Assembly: GCA_001600095.1 (NCBI GenBank)
Contig: BCIX01000006.1
Location: 62,001 to 126,000 of the forward strand
Length of the DNA: 64,000 bases
Direction of reading: 5' to 3'
Source of the DNA: Bullera alba
Taxonomy: Eukaryota > Basidiomycota > Tremellomycetes > Tremellales > Bulleraceae
Positions 34,436 through 45,021 of the stretch are shown here, in pieces; positions within the stretch are counted from its first letter, which is position 1; each line of letters begins with the position of its first letter. Both the position numbers and the translations under genes were made by a program. The notes beneath the pieces are model-generated. The model was not told the DNA's origin. It worked only from the letters and a program-made list of their open reading frames with translations, and did not search any database.

Positions 34436-37136
34436 CTACAACCCCCAGACGTCGTTCCCGCCCAATCCCCATCCATCCTCCTCGCCACCCCATTCGACCT
34501 CGTCCTCGTCCGGGGCTAAGCCGTACCCGCTCGAGTCGAACAGCGGTTTTCGCACCACCAGCGCCTCCACGCAGATCAATTCCAATTCCGGGTCAGACTG
34601 ATCGTCGCCGTGGTCGGTGGTGGCCGAGTCGACAGTCGGCATCGTAGACACTGCGGAGCGTCTTTCTGCCGAATCGTTCCCATCCAGGCGGTGTCCACCA
34701 TTCTGGATCTCGGGCGACTTGGCGCCAACAACGGGGATAGCGTCGGGAGGCCCAGAGATATCCGCCCAGTCGGGCGAGGGTGGTTCAGAATCTGAACCTC
34801 CCGAGTCGGTGGCAGCCCGGATCGTCCTCACATCCGCGAAGGACAGTGAGAGCGAGTCGAGCGGAGTGTGCAGTAGCTCGCCGAAGACTGGCTCTGAATC
34901 CCCGTCGATCCCCGTCCGTGTGAGCTGGGTGGAGGAAAGGCCGTCCTCGATGCGGGGATCATGAGCAGAGTGTGCTAGAGGTGGTGGTAATCTCAATGAA
35001 GAGAGTTGATGCGTTACGTCCTGAATGTCCTGTAGATCCTGCTGGCTCGAGCTCTCCGATGCCCCGGATATGGAGGCCGTACTTGAGAAATGCAAGGATG
35101 TCGATTGTAGGGTAGTCGGCTTCACACCCACACCGTGGCCATCCCCGCGCAACAGACTCATCCGCCTTTCCTCCCGCTTCTCCGCCCGTTTTCGCAATTT
35201 CTCCTCCGACTTGGCCTCTCGCTCTGCCCTCTGTTCCGGCGTCTCCCGTCGAGCCGATGGCCGCTTGCTTCTCCACCGAGAGCCGGCGGGCGATACTACC
35301 GGTATCACTGTGGAGTTCTGCCCTTCCAGCTCGAGATGGAAGGGGGTTCCCTCGCCGGACGGTTCTGGTGAAGTGGTCGAGCCGCGGTCGAGGCGTGATG
35401 CGTCATTGGATTCGGCGGACTCGGTGAGATCGAGAGCTTGGTCTCCATACTCCTCCCACAAGGTCTGGGGGCTATGACTCCCCGCCTCCCCCCTTGCGTT
35501 CTCGCGCATCTTCTGATCAAACCACGCACTCCGCCGCAGATCCCTTCGTTTCGATCTATACTTCTTCCCGCCTCTCCCCCACGACACACTTCCCTCTCCC
35601 GACATTCCCGCATTGTCCGCATCCTTCGCATCAAGTCCAGATCTAGCGCATTTCGACGACGGTATGTTGCGGTGGCGAGCCTCCAGCACGATCTCCTTCA
35701 AGACTAATACCGTCCCTCCGACCTCGGAAGCCATGTGTTCGAGGGTGAGCAGCGAAGCGTCCATCTCGGCCCGGGTGAGGCCGACCACAGTGCCGTCGTC
35801 TAGCCCTCGTCAGTACGGTACGCACAGCGTCATCGTCGAGGTGCGGTAGAAGGGGAGGTGGCGGGCAGCAGAGGAGAGGTTGGGGGGAAGGGATGCCGGG
35901 CGCTTACTCACCCGCCAGTCCGAGCTCGTATATCGCCTCGTTCTTCCCCTGCTTCAGCCTCCACATCATCTGCGTGACCAGCCGCTCGAATCGCTCGGGC
36001 GAGGGATCGATCAGCTTGAGCTTGTACTCGATATGCCCCTCTTTGTCCCTCTCCGCGGCGAGCTTCGCGGGGGCCGACTCTCGAGCCTGCTTCCCACCCA
36101 CCCCTGCCGGGCCTCCCGCAGATATCCAAGTCGAGGGGCCAGCGCCGTAAGAAGGCTCCATACTGGCTTTGGTCGAGCCGGTCTGATTTGCGAATCCATA
36201 CTCCTTTTGCCCGGCAGATACAGACGTGGCGTCGGGGTACCCTGGAGGCGAGGCCAAGAGTGCATGTCGATGAACGGGATTTTCCGGGTTTTGCAACCTC
36301 GCCTCCCAATCTCTCAGGGATTGCGACCTCGATAACCACGACAGGGGGGTCGAAGACCCAGTTGTCTCGTCCGTCCGAGGGATTTGGCGGTTGGGTGTGG
36401 CGGAAGTAGAGGTAGGAGTCGGAGGGACAGACGGCCTCCTGGACGTGGGGAGGGAGGTCGTGGAGAGTGAATGGGCGATTTCATGCCATGGTGACGGTCG
36501 GCGAACGGGCTCCACCGGGGGTATAGAGGTAATAGACGGACTCCCGGTTGAAGCTGAAGCGCTGGATGCTGATTGCAATTCCTGGTCCGCCAGATATTCG
36601 AAAGAGCTGGTCGAGGACGGATTCCTATCTGTCATTGCGGTGGCCGAGTGGTCTAGTCCAGAGACTTCATAATGCCCATTCGTACCCGAGCCGCTGGCCG
36701 CATACCGTTGTGAGACCGGCAACATGGCCCCCTCAAAGTGTCCCTCTTGGCGAGAAACGATGAGGTCTAGTCCGCTGCGACTGTCTCTGCGTGACCTTGA
36801 CCAGGCTCGACCTGGACTCGTAAATGGAATCGTCGGTTGATGTATCGAGCCTACCGGGCCTAGCCTGTCTGCCGGAGTTGGCTGGCTATACGTATAATCA
36901 TTTCGCCCTTGCTCCGACTGTGGATCGGCTCTGGTCGGTGGGGATCCTAGTTGGACATCCTGCTGGATTGACTTTGATGTGAGGGGTGAGTGGGGTGTAT
37001 AGCAGAACAAGGTGACTACAGCTCTAGTCTCTCGAGGCCAGCTCCCCTCGAGCTCGAGGTTGGCTCGAGTCGATCGGATTGCTTCCGACGGAAACAACGC
37101 GGAGGATGTTGCAGGTTGAGCGAGTGAGCGAAGCAT
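34436..37136 (-). CDS. GTPBP1/2-type N-terminal domain protein lacking a GTPase
   Basis: Two exons (35,912-37,136 and 34,436-35,799) give 862 residues. The first 330 are Ser/Pro-rich and disordered. A compact domain spans the splice: EYKLKLIDPSPERF, LVTQMMWRLKQGKNEAIYELGL, then DDGTVVGLTRAEM, SLLTLEHMASEVGGTVLVLKEIV. This matches the region that in GTPBP1 and GTPBP2 directly precedes the G domain (human form: DYKIKL...GETIYVIG...[23 protein letters not shown]). Here no P-loop, G3 or G4 motif follows; the remaining 400 residues are charged and low complexity (Arg/Glu-rich block near 35,190-35,280, acidic Trp-containing tail EVEWGGEEDGWGLGGND). It shares a 191-bp divergent promoter with prefoldin 1. 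Function unknown; domain assignment is moderately sure. Confidence 0.65.
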
Positions 37137-37327
37137 CAGTTGGGTGCAGCAGAATGGCTTTGGTCTGTGACTCTGTGGTCTTTACGTCTACTTCGAACAC
37201 TAGTGCTACATACATCTGAACCAGCTCGCCATCTCGCCAGAACGCTCCAGATCGGAAAACGACTCTATCGAAAACAATACACGGGGACAGCTGCTCTGAC
37301 GGGGATAAAGAGCGAACTTGATCCGCC
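37137..37327. promoter_or_regulatory. Short bidirectional promoter
   Basis: Only 191 bp separate the start codons of the GTPBP-domain gene (minus) and prefoldin 1 (plus), so both promoters must overlap here. No clear TATA box is seen. Confidence 0.5.
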
Positions 37328-38566
37328 ATGTCCAATCTATCGGACGATACCCTGCGCAAGGTCCGTCCCCCACTCACACTCCTATGTCTAGCTGACGTGC
37401 TGCAGATTCTGGAGCAGATACAAACTCAGGTCCGTTACTCCTCTAACTCTCCTCAGCTCTCACCCTCCTCACCCTCCCTCAGCTTCTACATCCTCACAAC
37501 TGATGGACACACCCGTCTTTGTCTCGTGTCCCAGACGGCACTAATTCCTAGCGGAACGAAAGAATAAGCGCTAACAGGACGCAGGCGGTCACGTCGCAGC
37601 GGGCGTTGGCGGTGGTGAAAACCCAGATCCAGTCCAAAGAGCGGGAGAGGAAGATCCTCCAGTTGACAATGCGCGAGCTGGCCACGGTGCCGCCGCAGAG
37701 TAGGCTTTACACTGGTGTAGGCAAGATGTAAGTGGTCGGATCTCAGGGGGTATACCTGGACGCGGGGGCTGCAGAGGGGATGGGGGAGGGGGATAAGTCT
37801 AGCTCTAGAGAAGGGGGACACGAGACGCCAAGGTCATGGTTGGCTTTGGCGATTGGACTGTCGTAGAGGGTCCACCGCGGGCCACGGGTTGGAGACGGAT
37901 GTAGGATCTTGGCGCAGAGGCTGTGAGGGGAACTGGAGGAACCTTCCCATCTTAGAAGCAGATTGAGAGGAATCCCCCATATCCATTCCCCACCTACGCT
38001 GCCCCGACTCGGTGCCTCACCCCCACGCTCCTTCTCCACAGCTGTCCGGCGTCAGCTCGCGAGGCTACGCTACGGATGAAGACTAGAATGCTGACTCGCC
38101 CAGGTTCATCCAGCAGCCGCGGGCGGGGATCGACGCTGGACATTCGATACAGGAGAAAGCACTCAATGACGAGGTTGCCAACTTGGCCAAAAAGGTGAGT
38201 CGTGAGCCATGTCGGCGTCCGGAGCTCTGTTCCGGGACATGCGTTGAGAGCGAGAACGAGGACGAAGCTAGCTCTCAGGAGGTCATGGGCGCCTGGACTC
38301 TCCGACTACTCTTTGCGATGGTTGGCAACGATGGATGAGCATCGGCACTACTCTGCCACAGGGACCTAGCGGAATTGACCGTTGGTAATTTCACATGGAC
38401 AGTCGGCTGATATCGCTCTTAGGCCAAGTACCTGGAGAAACAGTTCGAAGAGGCCAATAACCAGCTCAAGGATATAGTGAGTCGAGCCGGCGTTACCATC
38501 GAATTGGCAGGTGCTGACTCAAGCCCCTAGTTCCATAGTCAACAGCGGGAACGAGCAGAGGCGTGA
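37328..38566 (+). CDS. PFD1: Prefoldin subunit 1
   Basis: A beta-type prefoldin subunit of the cytosolic hexamer that passes nascent actin and tubulin to the chaperonin CCT. Exons join to about 125 residues: MSNLSDDTLRK (37,328-37,360), ILEQIQTQ, then ALAVVKTQIQSKERERKILQLT, MRELATVPPQSRLYTGVGKM, FIQQPRAGIDAG, KAKYLEKQFEEANNQLKDI and FHSQQRERAEA. The two helices form the usual coiled-coil tentacle, with the beta-hairpin segment (RLYTGVGKMFIQ) between. All conserved Pfd1 features are in place and the length is normal. The intron near 37,730-38,104 is long (about 375 nt), and another near 38,194-38,423 is about 230 nt. Well supported. Confidence 0.93.
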
Positions 38567-38892
38567 GCTGGGCGACAAATCATCAGGGAATAGAAGGGGC
38601 AATATAGCCACGGTCATTCAGTCACGATGTATTCATTAGATCACTCCGTGTTCAGGTCGACACAGCCAGGACAGGGTAGTAATTCAATCAGACATCAGGT
38701 CGTAATCCAATCAGACATCAGGTCGTAATCCAATCAGACATCAGGTCGATCGAACAATGATGTCAGTCGATGATCCCGTCAGCCTGGTCCACCGATATTG
38801 CCCATGAGTGTTGACCACGCAACGTGTGCATGTGACGCTCCTTAGTTACGATCCGGAGCGATTTTTTCATTCCACTATACTCCCTTCCGACT
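38567..38892. other. Convergent 3' region with tandem repeat
   Basis: Between the stops of prefoldin 1 (plus) and NAC alpha (minus). Contains three 23-bp tandem copies at 38,679-38,747. Nothing else recognised. Confidence 0.55.
38679..38747. repeat. Three 23-bp tandem repeats
   Basis: Copies at 38,679-38,701, 38,702-38,724 and 38,725-38,747. The unit contains CAATCAGACATCAGGTC. The first differs by one base (TTC for TCC) and the other two are identical. Confidence 0.9.
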
Positions 38893-39662
38893 TTACGTGC
38901 CGATTCGCATGACTATCCCGACATCAGCATTCGTTCCCAGACGGTAAGTCGTGGACTACTCACTCGCATTGATCAAATCACCGTTCTCCGCCTTCAGAGC
39001 CTCCCTGGCCTTCTCCTCGGAGCAGCCGGTCTGGGCGACGACTAGCTTGACGTCGTCGTCGTCGACTTTGGCGTCGCCGGTGGAAGCAGAGGGCTTGGCC
39101 TCGTCGGATTTGTCGGCGACCTCGAGTGATGGGGCGCTAAGGCCGGGGTGATGCATTTGAGGAGTTGAGGAGAGTGGGATAGAGTGAATGGAGACGTCAG
39201 AGGGAAAGTATAGTAAAAGGGCAGAAAAACCGTCAGCAAAGCCCAGCTTCACACTACACCACACTGCCAGCCCACTCACTCGTCATCACCACCCTCCATC
39301 AACTCCTCGAGGGACTTTGGCACGCCGTCCTTGAATCCGCCCTGCTGGTGGGCCTTTTGGGCCGCCTGGGAGCTCGCAGCGAGCTGGGCCTGAGCGCTCA
39401 TCTGGGCGGCAGAGCTCGGGTCCTCGAGCTTGGCCTCCCCGTAGACAATGTACGTGTCGCTTCCGGGCGCCTTCCAGACCTCTGGCTGGGCGACGACCAG
39501 CAAGACATTCTTAGGTCGTCTGAGGGTGACTCGCTGGATACCCGGGACTCGCTTCAGGCCGAGACCTTCGAGTGCCTTCCTGGCCTTTCGCTCGGGTCGG
39601 GATTGGATGTCGATCTGCTGACCCTCGGCAGTGTCGTCAAGCGTGAGGTTCTCGATGGACAT
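38893..39662 (-). CDS. EGD2: Nascent polypeptide-associated complex subunit alpha
   Basis: The ribosome-bound chaperone partner of beta-NAC that shields emerging chains. Three exons give about 190 residues. It has [10 protein letters not shown], then the NAC domain with [37 protein letters not shown] and [18 protein letters not shown], an Ala/Gln-rich linker, and a C-terminal UBA domain with [31 protein letters not shown]. The last exon is only 20 nt (38,893-38,912, ending IMRIGT). Reading past its donor would stop early as NASE and lose the conserved NAIM. The gene is otherwise typical in length and order. The start is the first ATG and gives the family N-terminus. Confidence 0.93.
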
Positions 39663-40357
39663 GGTGTGAGGTATGGGTTGCGGTTGGTGTGTTTGATGTC
39701 GATGAAGACCGAGGAATGGAAAGGAGTGGATGGAGTTGAGTTGGAATTGGTCAGGGCGAAACGGAGTCTCCAAACGATAGTCCACGTCAGAATCAGTACA
39801 GCGGGATCAAATATATCCGACAGCAGACCACGTTGATAGCGGATACACTTGGCTGCACGCGCGCTTAACCCATCCTCGGCGCCTCGGGCTCGGCCGCCCG
39901 CTTGCATTGGTAAACCCTGGTAAACCCGATCATGTCGTACTGTATTACGTACATCAGCTACGTATGCACATTTGGTCTTTGATTAGGGAATTCCTAAATG
40001 TATCTTACACTCTATTACACTTGCCTTAGCCCTACTCAGGCAAACGATTAGAAAAGATCGGAAGTCAACATTACAATATCCCGGAATCAAATTTCCAAAA
40101 GGACGCTCAGGTCTAAGGTAGCCTCGGCGCGGGGCGCCTCGGTTCACTTGTATTGACGTAAACCGATAAACGATAAGCACACCACACCACACGAAAGTCG
40201 AACCAGGTCGAACGATGGCCGAACAGTCGTCGTCGTCTTTCAACATCTCTTGACCAGTCTTGACATCACAGTGGCCCAGCTGGGGGTTATATCTACTTGA
40301 CACCCCGCATCATCCGAACCCCCACTCCTAGCTCTCCAGCAAACCAAGAACCCCGCA
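39663..40357. other. Divergent intergenic region
   Basis: Between NAC alpha (minus) and the Sec14-like gene (plus). A TTATAT element near 40,288 lies about 70 nt before the ATG at 40,358. The motif AAACGAT(T)A recurs near 40,048 and 40,160. No gene found. Confidence 0.45.
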
Positions 40358-42262
40358 ATGTCCTCGTTTTTCAGGTCCAACAAATCTGCATCGTCCTCAT
40401 CCACCGATCTCGCCAAGGCGGGCCCTGAGACGAGTGAGATCTACACCACCCCTCTGGACGGCGTCAAGCCGAGCAAGAAGTGGGAATACGATGAGAACCA
40501 GATCAAGCAGGTGAGCCACGACTCTAGCGGGGGTGTTCTCGAAAATTCCTCCCTGCTCGGCTTGGCTTTGGCGGAATGTGATGTAGATGCTGATGCATCT
40601 CTACCTAGATCAACGAGCTCAAAGAGGTCAGTAGAGTCCTATTGGACAACGGATAGGGGCTGATTTTTGGCAGTACACTGCAACGTTGCTTCTGCCGAAA
40701 TCCGACCCATACCACCCCTGGGAAGCCCGATTCCTCGCTGATCCGGGCACGCACCCGCGTTACATGCGGGCATCAAAGTGGAACATCAACAATGCCAAGA
40801 CGAGAATCAAGTCGACTATCGAGTGGAGGAGGGAGTATCAGCCCGAGTTGATCAAGCAGACGGATGTGGCGGTCGAAGCGGAGACCGGGAAGATGTGAGT
40901 GGGAGATGTTCCAGGAGCCGAAGGCGTTGAGAAAATCAGCTGATATCTCCTCAGCATCCTGACTGGGTTCGATCAGGATGCAAGGCCTGTGATGTACTTG
41001 CGACCGGGCAGGGAGAACACCGAGACGAGTCCCCGACAGATCAGACATCTCATCTTCCACCTGTGAGTACAGTGCGGAAATTGCTAAACATGACTGACGC
41101 CCTGTAGGGAGCGAGCTATAGACCTCATGCCACCGGGACAGGAGCAAATAGCCATCATCGTCGACGTGAGCACAATGTTTCCGATATACACAACGGGTAA
41201 TGCTGACCGTTGATCCAGTACAAATCAGCCACTGCCTCATCCACACCATCTATCGGGACCGGGCGTAAAGTCCTTTCTATCCTGCAGAACCACTATGTCG
41301 AGCGTGAGTCATTGTTTGTAAGCTCACTGGACCATGCTGACACAATTGTAGGTCTCGGTCGAGGTCTCGTCGTCAATATGCCGTGAGTCTCATGAGTGAC
41401 AAAGACGCCACGTCCGCGGACTGCTGATATCCTTCAGGTGGTGGATGAACGCCTTTTTCAGCGGCATCATGCCGCTCATGGACCCAATCACCCGGGACAA
41501 GGTGTGTACCTAGATCTCTTAGAGGGATGACCTAGTTCTTTCAAGGGGATGAAAATTGACACTGGATAGATTCGTTTCAACCCGAAACTACCGGAACTAG
41601 TGCCATCCTCCCAGCTGGATCACGAGTTTGGCGGGGAGTACAACCTCAAATTCGACCACGGGGTGTATTGGAAGTCGATAGTAGAGTGAGTGCGGTATCT
41701 CCCCAATTCATCTCGATACTGACTCCACTTGTAGCTTTTGTCACTTGGTATGTCTCGTGATGGGATGTAGCTGGATCTTATGCTGACCCTTTAGGCGGAC
41801 GACGGCGGTCGAGTCGACAAGGACGGGAAGAGCTGGTATCCACCCTCTGGAAACGGCATCAAGGCCGCCGTTGATGGTTATGCCCCGCGAAAGGGTTCCG
41901 TCGTGACTGGAGATCTCGCCAAGATCGGCTCTCCGGATGCGCTGCCCATTGACCCTTCGGAGGCAGTCACCATTCCCGCTGGACCAAAGGCTCTCGAGGG
42001 CGTGAGCAATAGCGATAACACTGCGATTGACAAGGCCGAGACGAATGGTGCAGTGACGAGTGGAGAGGAAGCGAATGGAGAGGAAGCGAATGGAGAGAAA
42101 TTGGATGCGACGGAACAGCTGGTTGGAAGCACGAAGCGGTTGAGTTTGGGCGAGAGGGCAAAGTCGACTGCTCCAGGTGCGCCAGAGGGAACGGCGGTGT
42201 TTGATCACAAACCGACAGAGGAGGAGATCGAGACGGCGCAGGCCGTCGAGGTCAAGTCATGA
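40358..42262 (+). CDS. Sec14-like CRAL-TRIO phosphatidylinositol transfer protein
   Basis: The family exchanges phosphatidylinositol and phosphatidylcholine or other lipids at Golgi and plasma membranes. Exons include 40,358-40,510 and an 18-nt exon at 40,609-40,626 (INELKE). The CRAL-TRIO N-terminal part has RYMRASKWNINNAKTRIKSTIEWRREYQPE. The lipid-binding part has TGFDQDARPVMYLRPGRENT, AIIVDYKSATASS, VLSILQNHYVERLGRGLVVNMPWWMNAFFSGIMPLMDPITRDKIRFN and LDHEFGGEYNLKFDHGVYW, so the fold is complete. A C-terminal tail of about 140 residues is disordered, carries a GEEANGEEANGE repeat and ends EEIETAQAVEVKS. It matches the split CRAL-TRIO proteins of fungi (Sfh/Csr1 type). A decayed copy of this tail lies 0.9 kb downstream. 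Confidence 0.88.
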
Positions 42263-42392
42263 TGGTGAGGTATTGGTGTGAAGTAGAGCGTGAAGAGGGT
42301 GAAGAGGGTCATGGTATGTATCACTCCAGCATGCAGTTCACGTAACCGAATCACAGCTTGAGCTTCTGACCTTCAGATCCTCTACCAGGTCC

Positions 42393-42836
42393 ATGGCAAA
42401 CGTTGTCCCTCGGCTGATACCACATAGACCGCTTATGAGCAACAGGACGCTTGCACTTCAGTCGGTTCAACCTCGCTCACCCATAATGTCCAGCTCAACT
42501 GCCGCCGTCTCTCCCACCGTAGCCGACTCCGCTGTCATCTCCAACGCCGTGTCCTCCGTGGCCGCCAACTTAGCTTCGACGCCAGTGTTCTTGGAAAGTG
42601 ATCACGTCCTCGCATCAGTCCATCTGTTCGTTCTGCTCGTCGCACTTAGCAGACAGGGTGAGGAGGGTGAGGAGGGTGAGGAGGGTGAGGAGGGTGAGGA
42701 GGACGAGGAGGACGAGGAGGACGAGGAGGACGAGGAGGACGAGGGGGATGAGGAGGATGAGGAGGATGAGGAGGATGAGGAGGATGAGGAGGATGAGGAG
42801 AACGCGAGGAGAACGAATAGGAGCCTGAAAACGTGA
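42393..42836 (+). CDS. Uncertain ORF ending in an acidic repeat
   Basis: An ATG-initiated frame of 147 codons. The first 88 residues are Ser/Ala/Val-rich (SSSTAAVSPTVADSAVISNAVSSVAANL). The rest is a run of about eighteen Glu-Glu-Gly or Glu-Glu-Asp triplets encoded by a 9-bp minisatellite (about 42,656-42,802), ending NARRTNRSLKT. I recognise no family. It lies between the Sec14-like gene and the decayed copy of its tail, and the 9-bp unit resembles two GTGAAGAGG copies just after the Sec14 stop. It may be noncoding debris of the duplication that happens to stay open. Low confidence as a gene. Confidence 0.3.
   Translation: MANVVPRLIPHRPLMSNRTLALQSVQPRSPIMSSSTAAVSPTVADSAVISNAVSSVAANLASTPVFLESDHVLASVHLFVLLVALSRQGEEGEEGEEGEEGEEDEEDEEDEEDEEDEGDEEDEEDEEDEEDEEDEENARRTNRSLKT
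42656..42802 (+). repeat. 9-bp GAGGAGG(G/A)(T/C) minisatellite
   Basis: Successive 9-bp units: first about five of GTGAGGAGG, then about six of GACGAGGAG, then about seven of GATGAGGAG. The stepwise change of one codon along the array suggests growth by slippage or unequal exchange from one side. Confidence 0.9.
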
Positions 42837-43549
42837 AACGATGTGAGTTCGCCTCTGGATCGAATCTCAGTCTTGAGTAAAGCCTCGGGTTGATCGTAAT
42901 TGGAGAATGCGAGATTGATGATGGTTAGGTGTCCCCTTTCCAGATCGCTTTACTCGCTCCGAGCAGAAGCTGGCTTTCTTCGGGTCTCAAAGCAAGTACT
43001 TGGTGAGTAGGCGAACGCTAAAGCGAGCATCTGGGTTCACTTGCTGATCATTTGCAGTAATGCCCATCATTCCTCCTCGCATCACGAATAGCGACATTAT
43101 GACATTGCAAGATCGAATCAAATCGCCCAGTGACATGTGGAGATCAGAAAACGACTGGAAAGCAAACACCAGACACCACGGATGAGCTAGACGGAAAGAC
43201 CAAGAACATGATCCTAGGCGACATAGGAAGATCCTCGATCTCTGACGGTCCAGAGAGAACGACTGTATATGATCGAAAATCGACAGTGGAGGAGGCTGAG
43301 ATAGTGTAGGCTGCCGAGGTGAAGTCAAGAGCACGAACTCAGCAGTGCCGCGTAGCTGTGAGATTGTGAAGAGTGGGATGAGGAATCGCTTGGCTGGGTA
43401 TAGCATGGCCTGTCCGACTCCAGTCGCTGTAGGGACTTCGTTCAAAATACCTGCTGCATCTCTGAAAGCATATCTACAACTACTTCCCTCCTCCTCGAGG
43501 TATACCCCTCGCCCTGACCTCTCGCTTTCGAGTACATCCTTACGACTAC
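42837..43549. other. Gene-poor region holding the Sec14-tail relic
   Basis: Apart from the relic at 43,172-43,327, one exon-like stretch near 42,942-43,002 reads FTRSEQKLAFFGSQSKYL before a GTGAGT, but it has no supported partner exons. Antisense frames here lack motifs. Confidence 0.4.
43172..43327 (+). pseudogene. Decayed copy of the Sec14-like gene's 3' end
   Basis: Translated in one frame this matches the last 50 or so codons of the Sec14-like gene (about 42,105-42,259) without a gap. Paired blocks are TDELDGKTK with TEQLVGSTK, PERTTVYDRKSTVEEAEI with PEGTAVFDHKPTEEEIET, and AAEVKS with AVEVKS. The Gln codon before the final block of the functional gene (CAG) is TAG here (43,307-43,309), and the native stop is lost. 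No CRAL-TRIO part is found upstream, so only the tail is left or was copied. Not expected to encode protein. Confidence 0.7.
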
Positions 43550-45021
43550 TCACTCTTCTTCAAGCCTCTGACCCCTTTCCGCACCCAGCCCCATCAACGC
43601 CCGGCTAAGCGCTGCTTCGCGGGAGTTCAAGCCAGCGGTGAGCTCTTCCATGTAATCCTCCATTTCCCAGCCGCAACATTCGCAAGGTGGTACATCTCGC
43701 CACAGCTGAAGTTTGACCAATTCCGTCCATTTCTCTCCCTGGGGCAAGTACCCGCCCCCATGCAAACCACGTTCTAGCGAAGCGTTGCATCTGACTTCCG
43801 AGGCTTGAACCTGCTTGCCCAGTTCACGATTTGTTGCCAAAACCTGCGCATACAGCCCAGGCTCCGTAGCTCTGGCGGCCTGATGAATTGAGCTGACATC
43901 ATTTGACCCATGCGCAGCCTGGCGAAGTCTTTCTCGAAGATTCGGTCCGCTCACTGACGGTCCATATACTTCGAGCGAGGTTGTTCCCACCAATGTCGGT
44001 ATCTCCTTTGCCTTGCGATGCAGCGAAGAGACTGCTCGACTGAAGGAGTTGCAAAGATCCTCGGCAACATAGTAGTCTGGAGGAGCGGGTTTCCCGTAAA
44101 TGGTGCCGTTGGGCTCGCTCGTCAAACACCCAGGATAGAGATGCCATCGGTTCTTCGCGCCGGGGATGGATTGCTGCATCCTCGTAAGTGGCGTATACAT
44201 GTCGAGTGATCGTGGGCTGTGACTTGGCGAACCGTGGGTCGGTAAAGGATGCGTCATAGAGGAGATAGGGACCTTGACTGCTATGAGTGCAGATCGACTT
44301 TGGAGTGTGTGCTGAAATGAAGCGATTGAAGATAGAGCGGCAGACGATCAAGACCCTGTTCTCCGTAGCGAGGATACGTCCAAAAGTGATCCAGTTTAAG
44401 AATGATCGCTGTCCCAGAATGATGTGTTGGACATTCGGGAAGATTGGGGTGTCCTGTTGCTTCGGGTGATCGTCGAATATCTTTTTCAATGCACCTAGCT
44501 CAACTTGAGCTATCAAGTGAGCTGCCTGCAAAGCTTTCTCCCCCGTCGCACTGATCTCTATCCAGCGATCAGAACCATGTCGCAGTAGATGCTCTAGTCA
44601 GAGCTTTGGTCGAAGAGGGGGTGGTAGTCCGGCGATCCGCAGTGTCTGAGTCTGTGCGAGTAGTACCTCCAGAGGAGCTGCCTTAGAGTCAGGTCGTCTG
44701 GGGAGGCTCCCAAATGCGGGAAGCTTTTCGAGGAGGATGAGGAGATCGGGAAGCACCACCGTCCTATATAAGATCGGGGCAGCGAGCGAATGAAAGAGCC
44801 GAAAAGCCGTCAGCTGTTGACGCTCTGACTTGATCGATACAGGGTATGATCGTGAAAGGAGTGGAGGACACTATACTCACCTGTAAGACTCGGCATGCGG
44901 TTGCTAAATCCTCTTGCTGCAGATCCGACCAGTCTGCAAACTTCCACGGTGGGGGGACGTCGCGTTTGACGAACTTGAAGATGTGAAACCACAACTCGGG
45001 GTGTAGCTCGCGCAAAGTCAT
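43550..45021 (-). pseudogene. Broken F-box-like family gene
   Basis: Exon 1 begins MTLRELHPELWFHIFKFV, an F-box-like opening, then an intron with GTGAGT donor, then TVVLPDLLILLEKLP and LLAQTQTLRIAGLPPPL, the usual second part of tremellomycete F-box-like proteins. The same frame then meets TGA at 44,598-44,600 but stays open and protein-like beyond it (EHLLRHGSDRWIEISATG, FPNVQHIILGQRSFLNWI). At a C4 run (44,162-44,165) reading must shift by one base to continue with AKNRWHLYPGCL and the conserved C-terminus DYMEELTAGLNSREA. One stop plus one frameshift and no intron to rescue either make this a likely pseudogene. The paralogue's tail is at 1-234. Confidence 0.65.

Noticed and set aside
36639..36657. 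tRNA-like D-arm sequence GGTGGCCGAGTGGTC
   Set aside because: Lies within the coding exon of the GTPBP-domain gene (antisense), and no acceptor stem or T-loop is found around it.
38679..38747. CRISPR-like array
   Set aside because: Units are directly adjacent with no spacers, only three copies, in a fungal genome.
44750..44790. CCTATATAAG element as a promoter
   Set aside because: Falls in the first intron of the broken F-box-like gene, with no start codon suitably placed on either strand.
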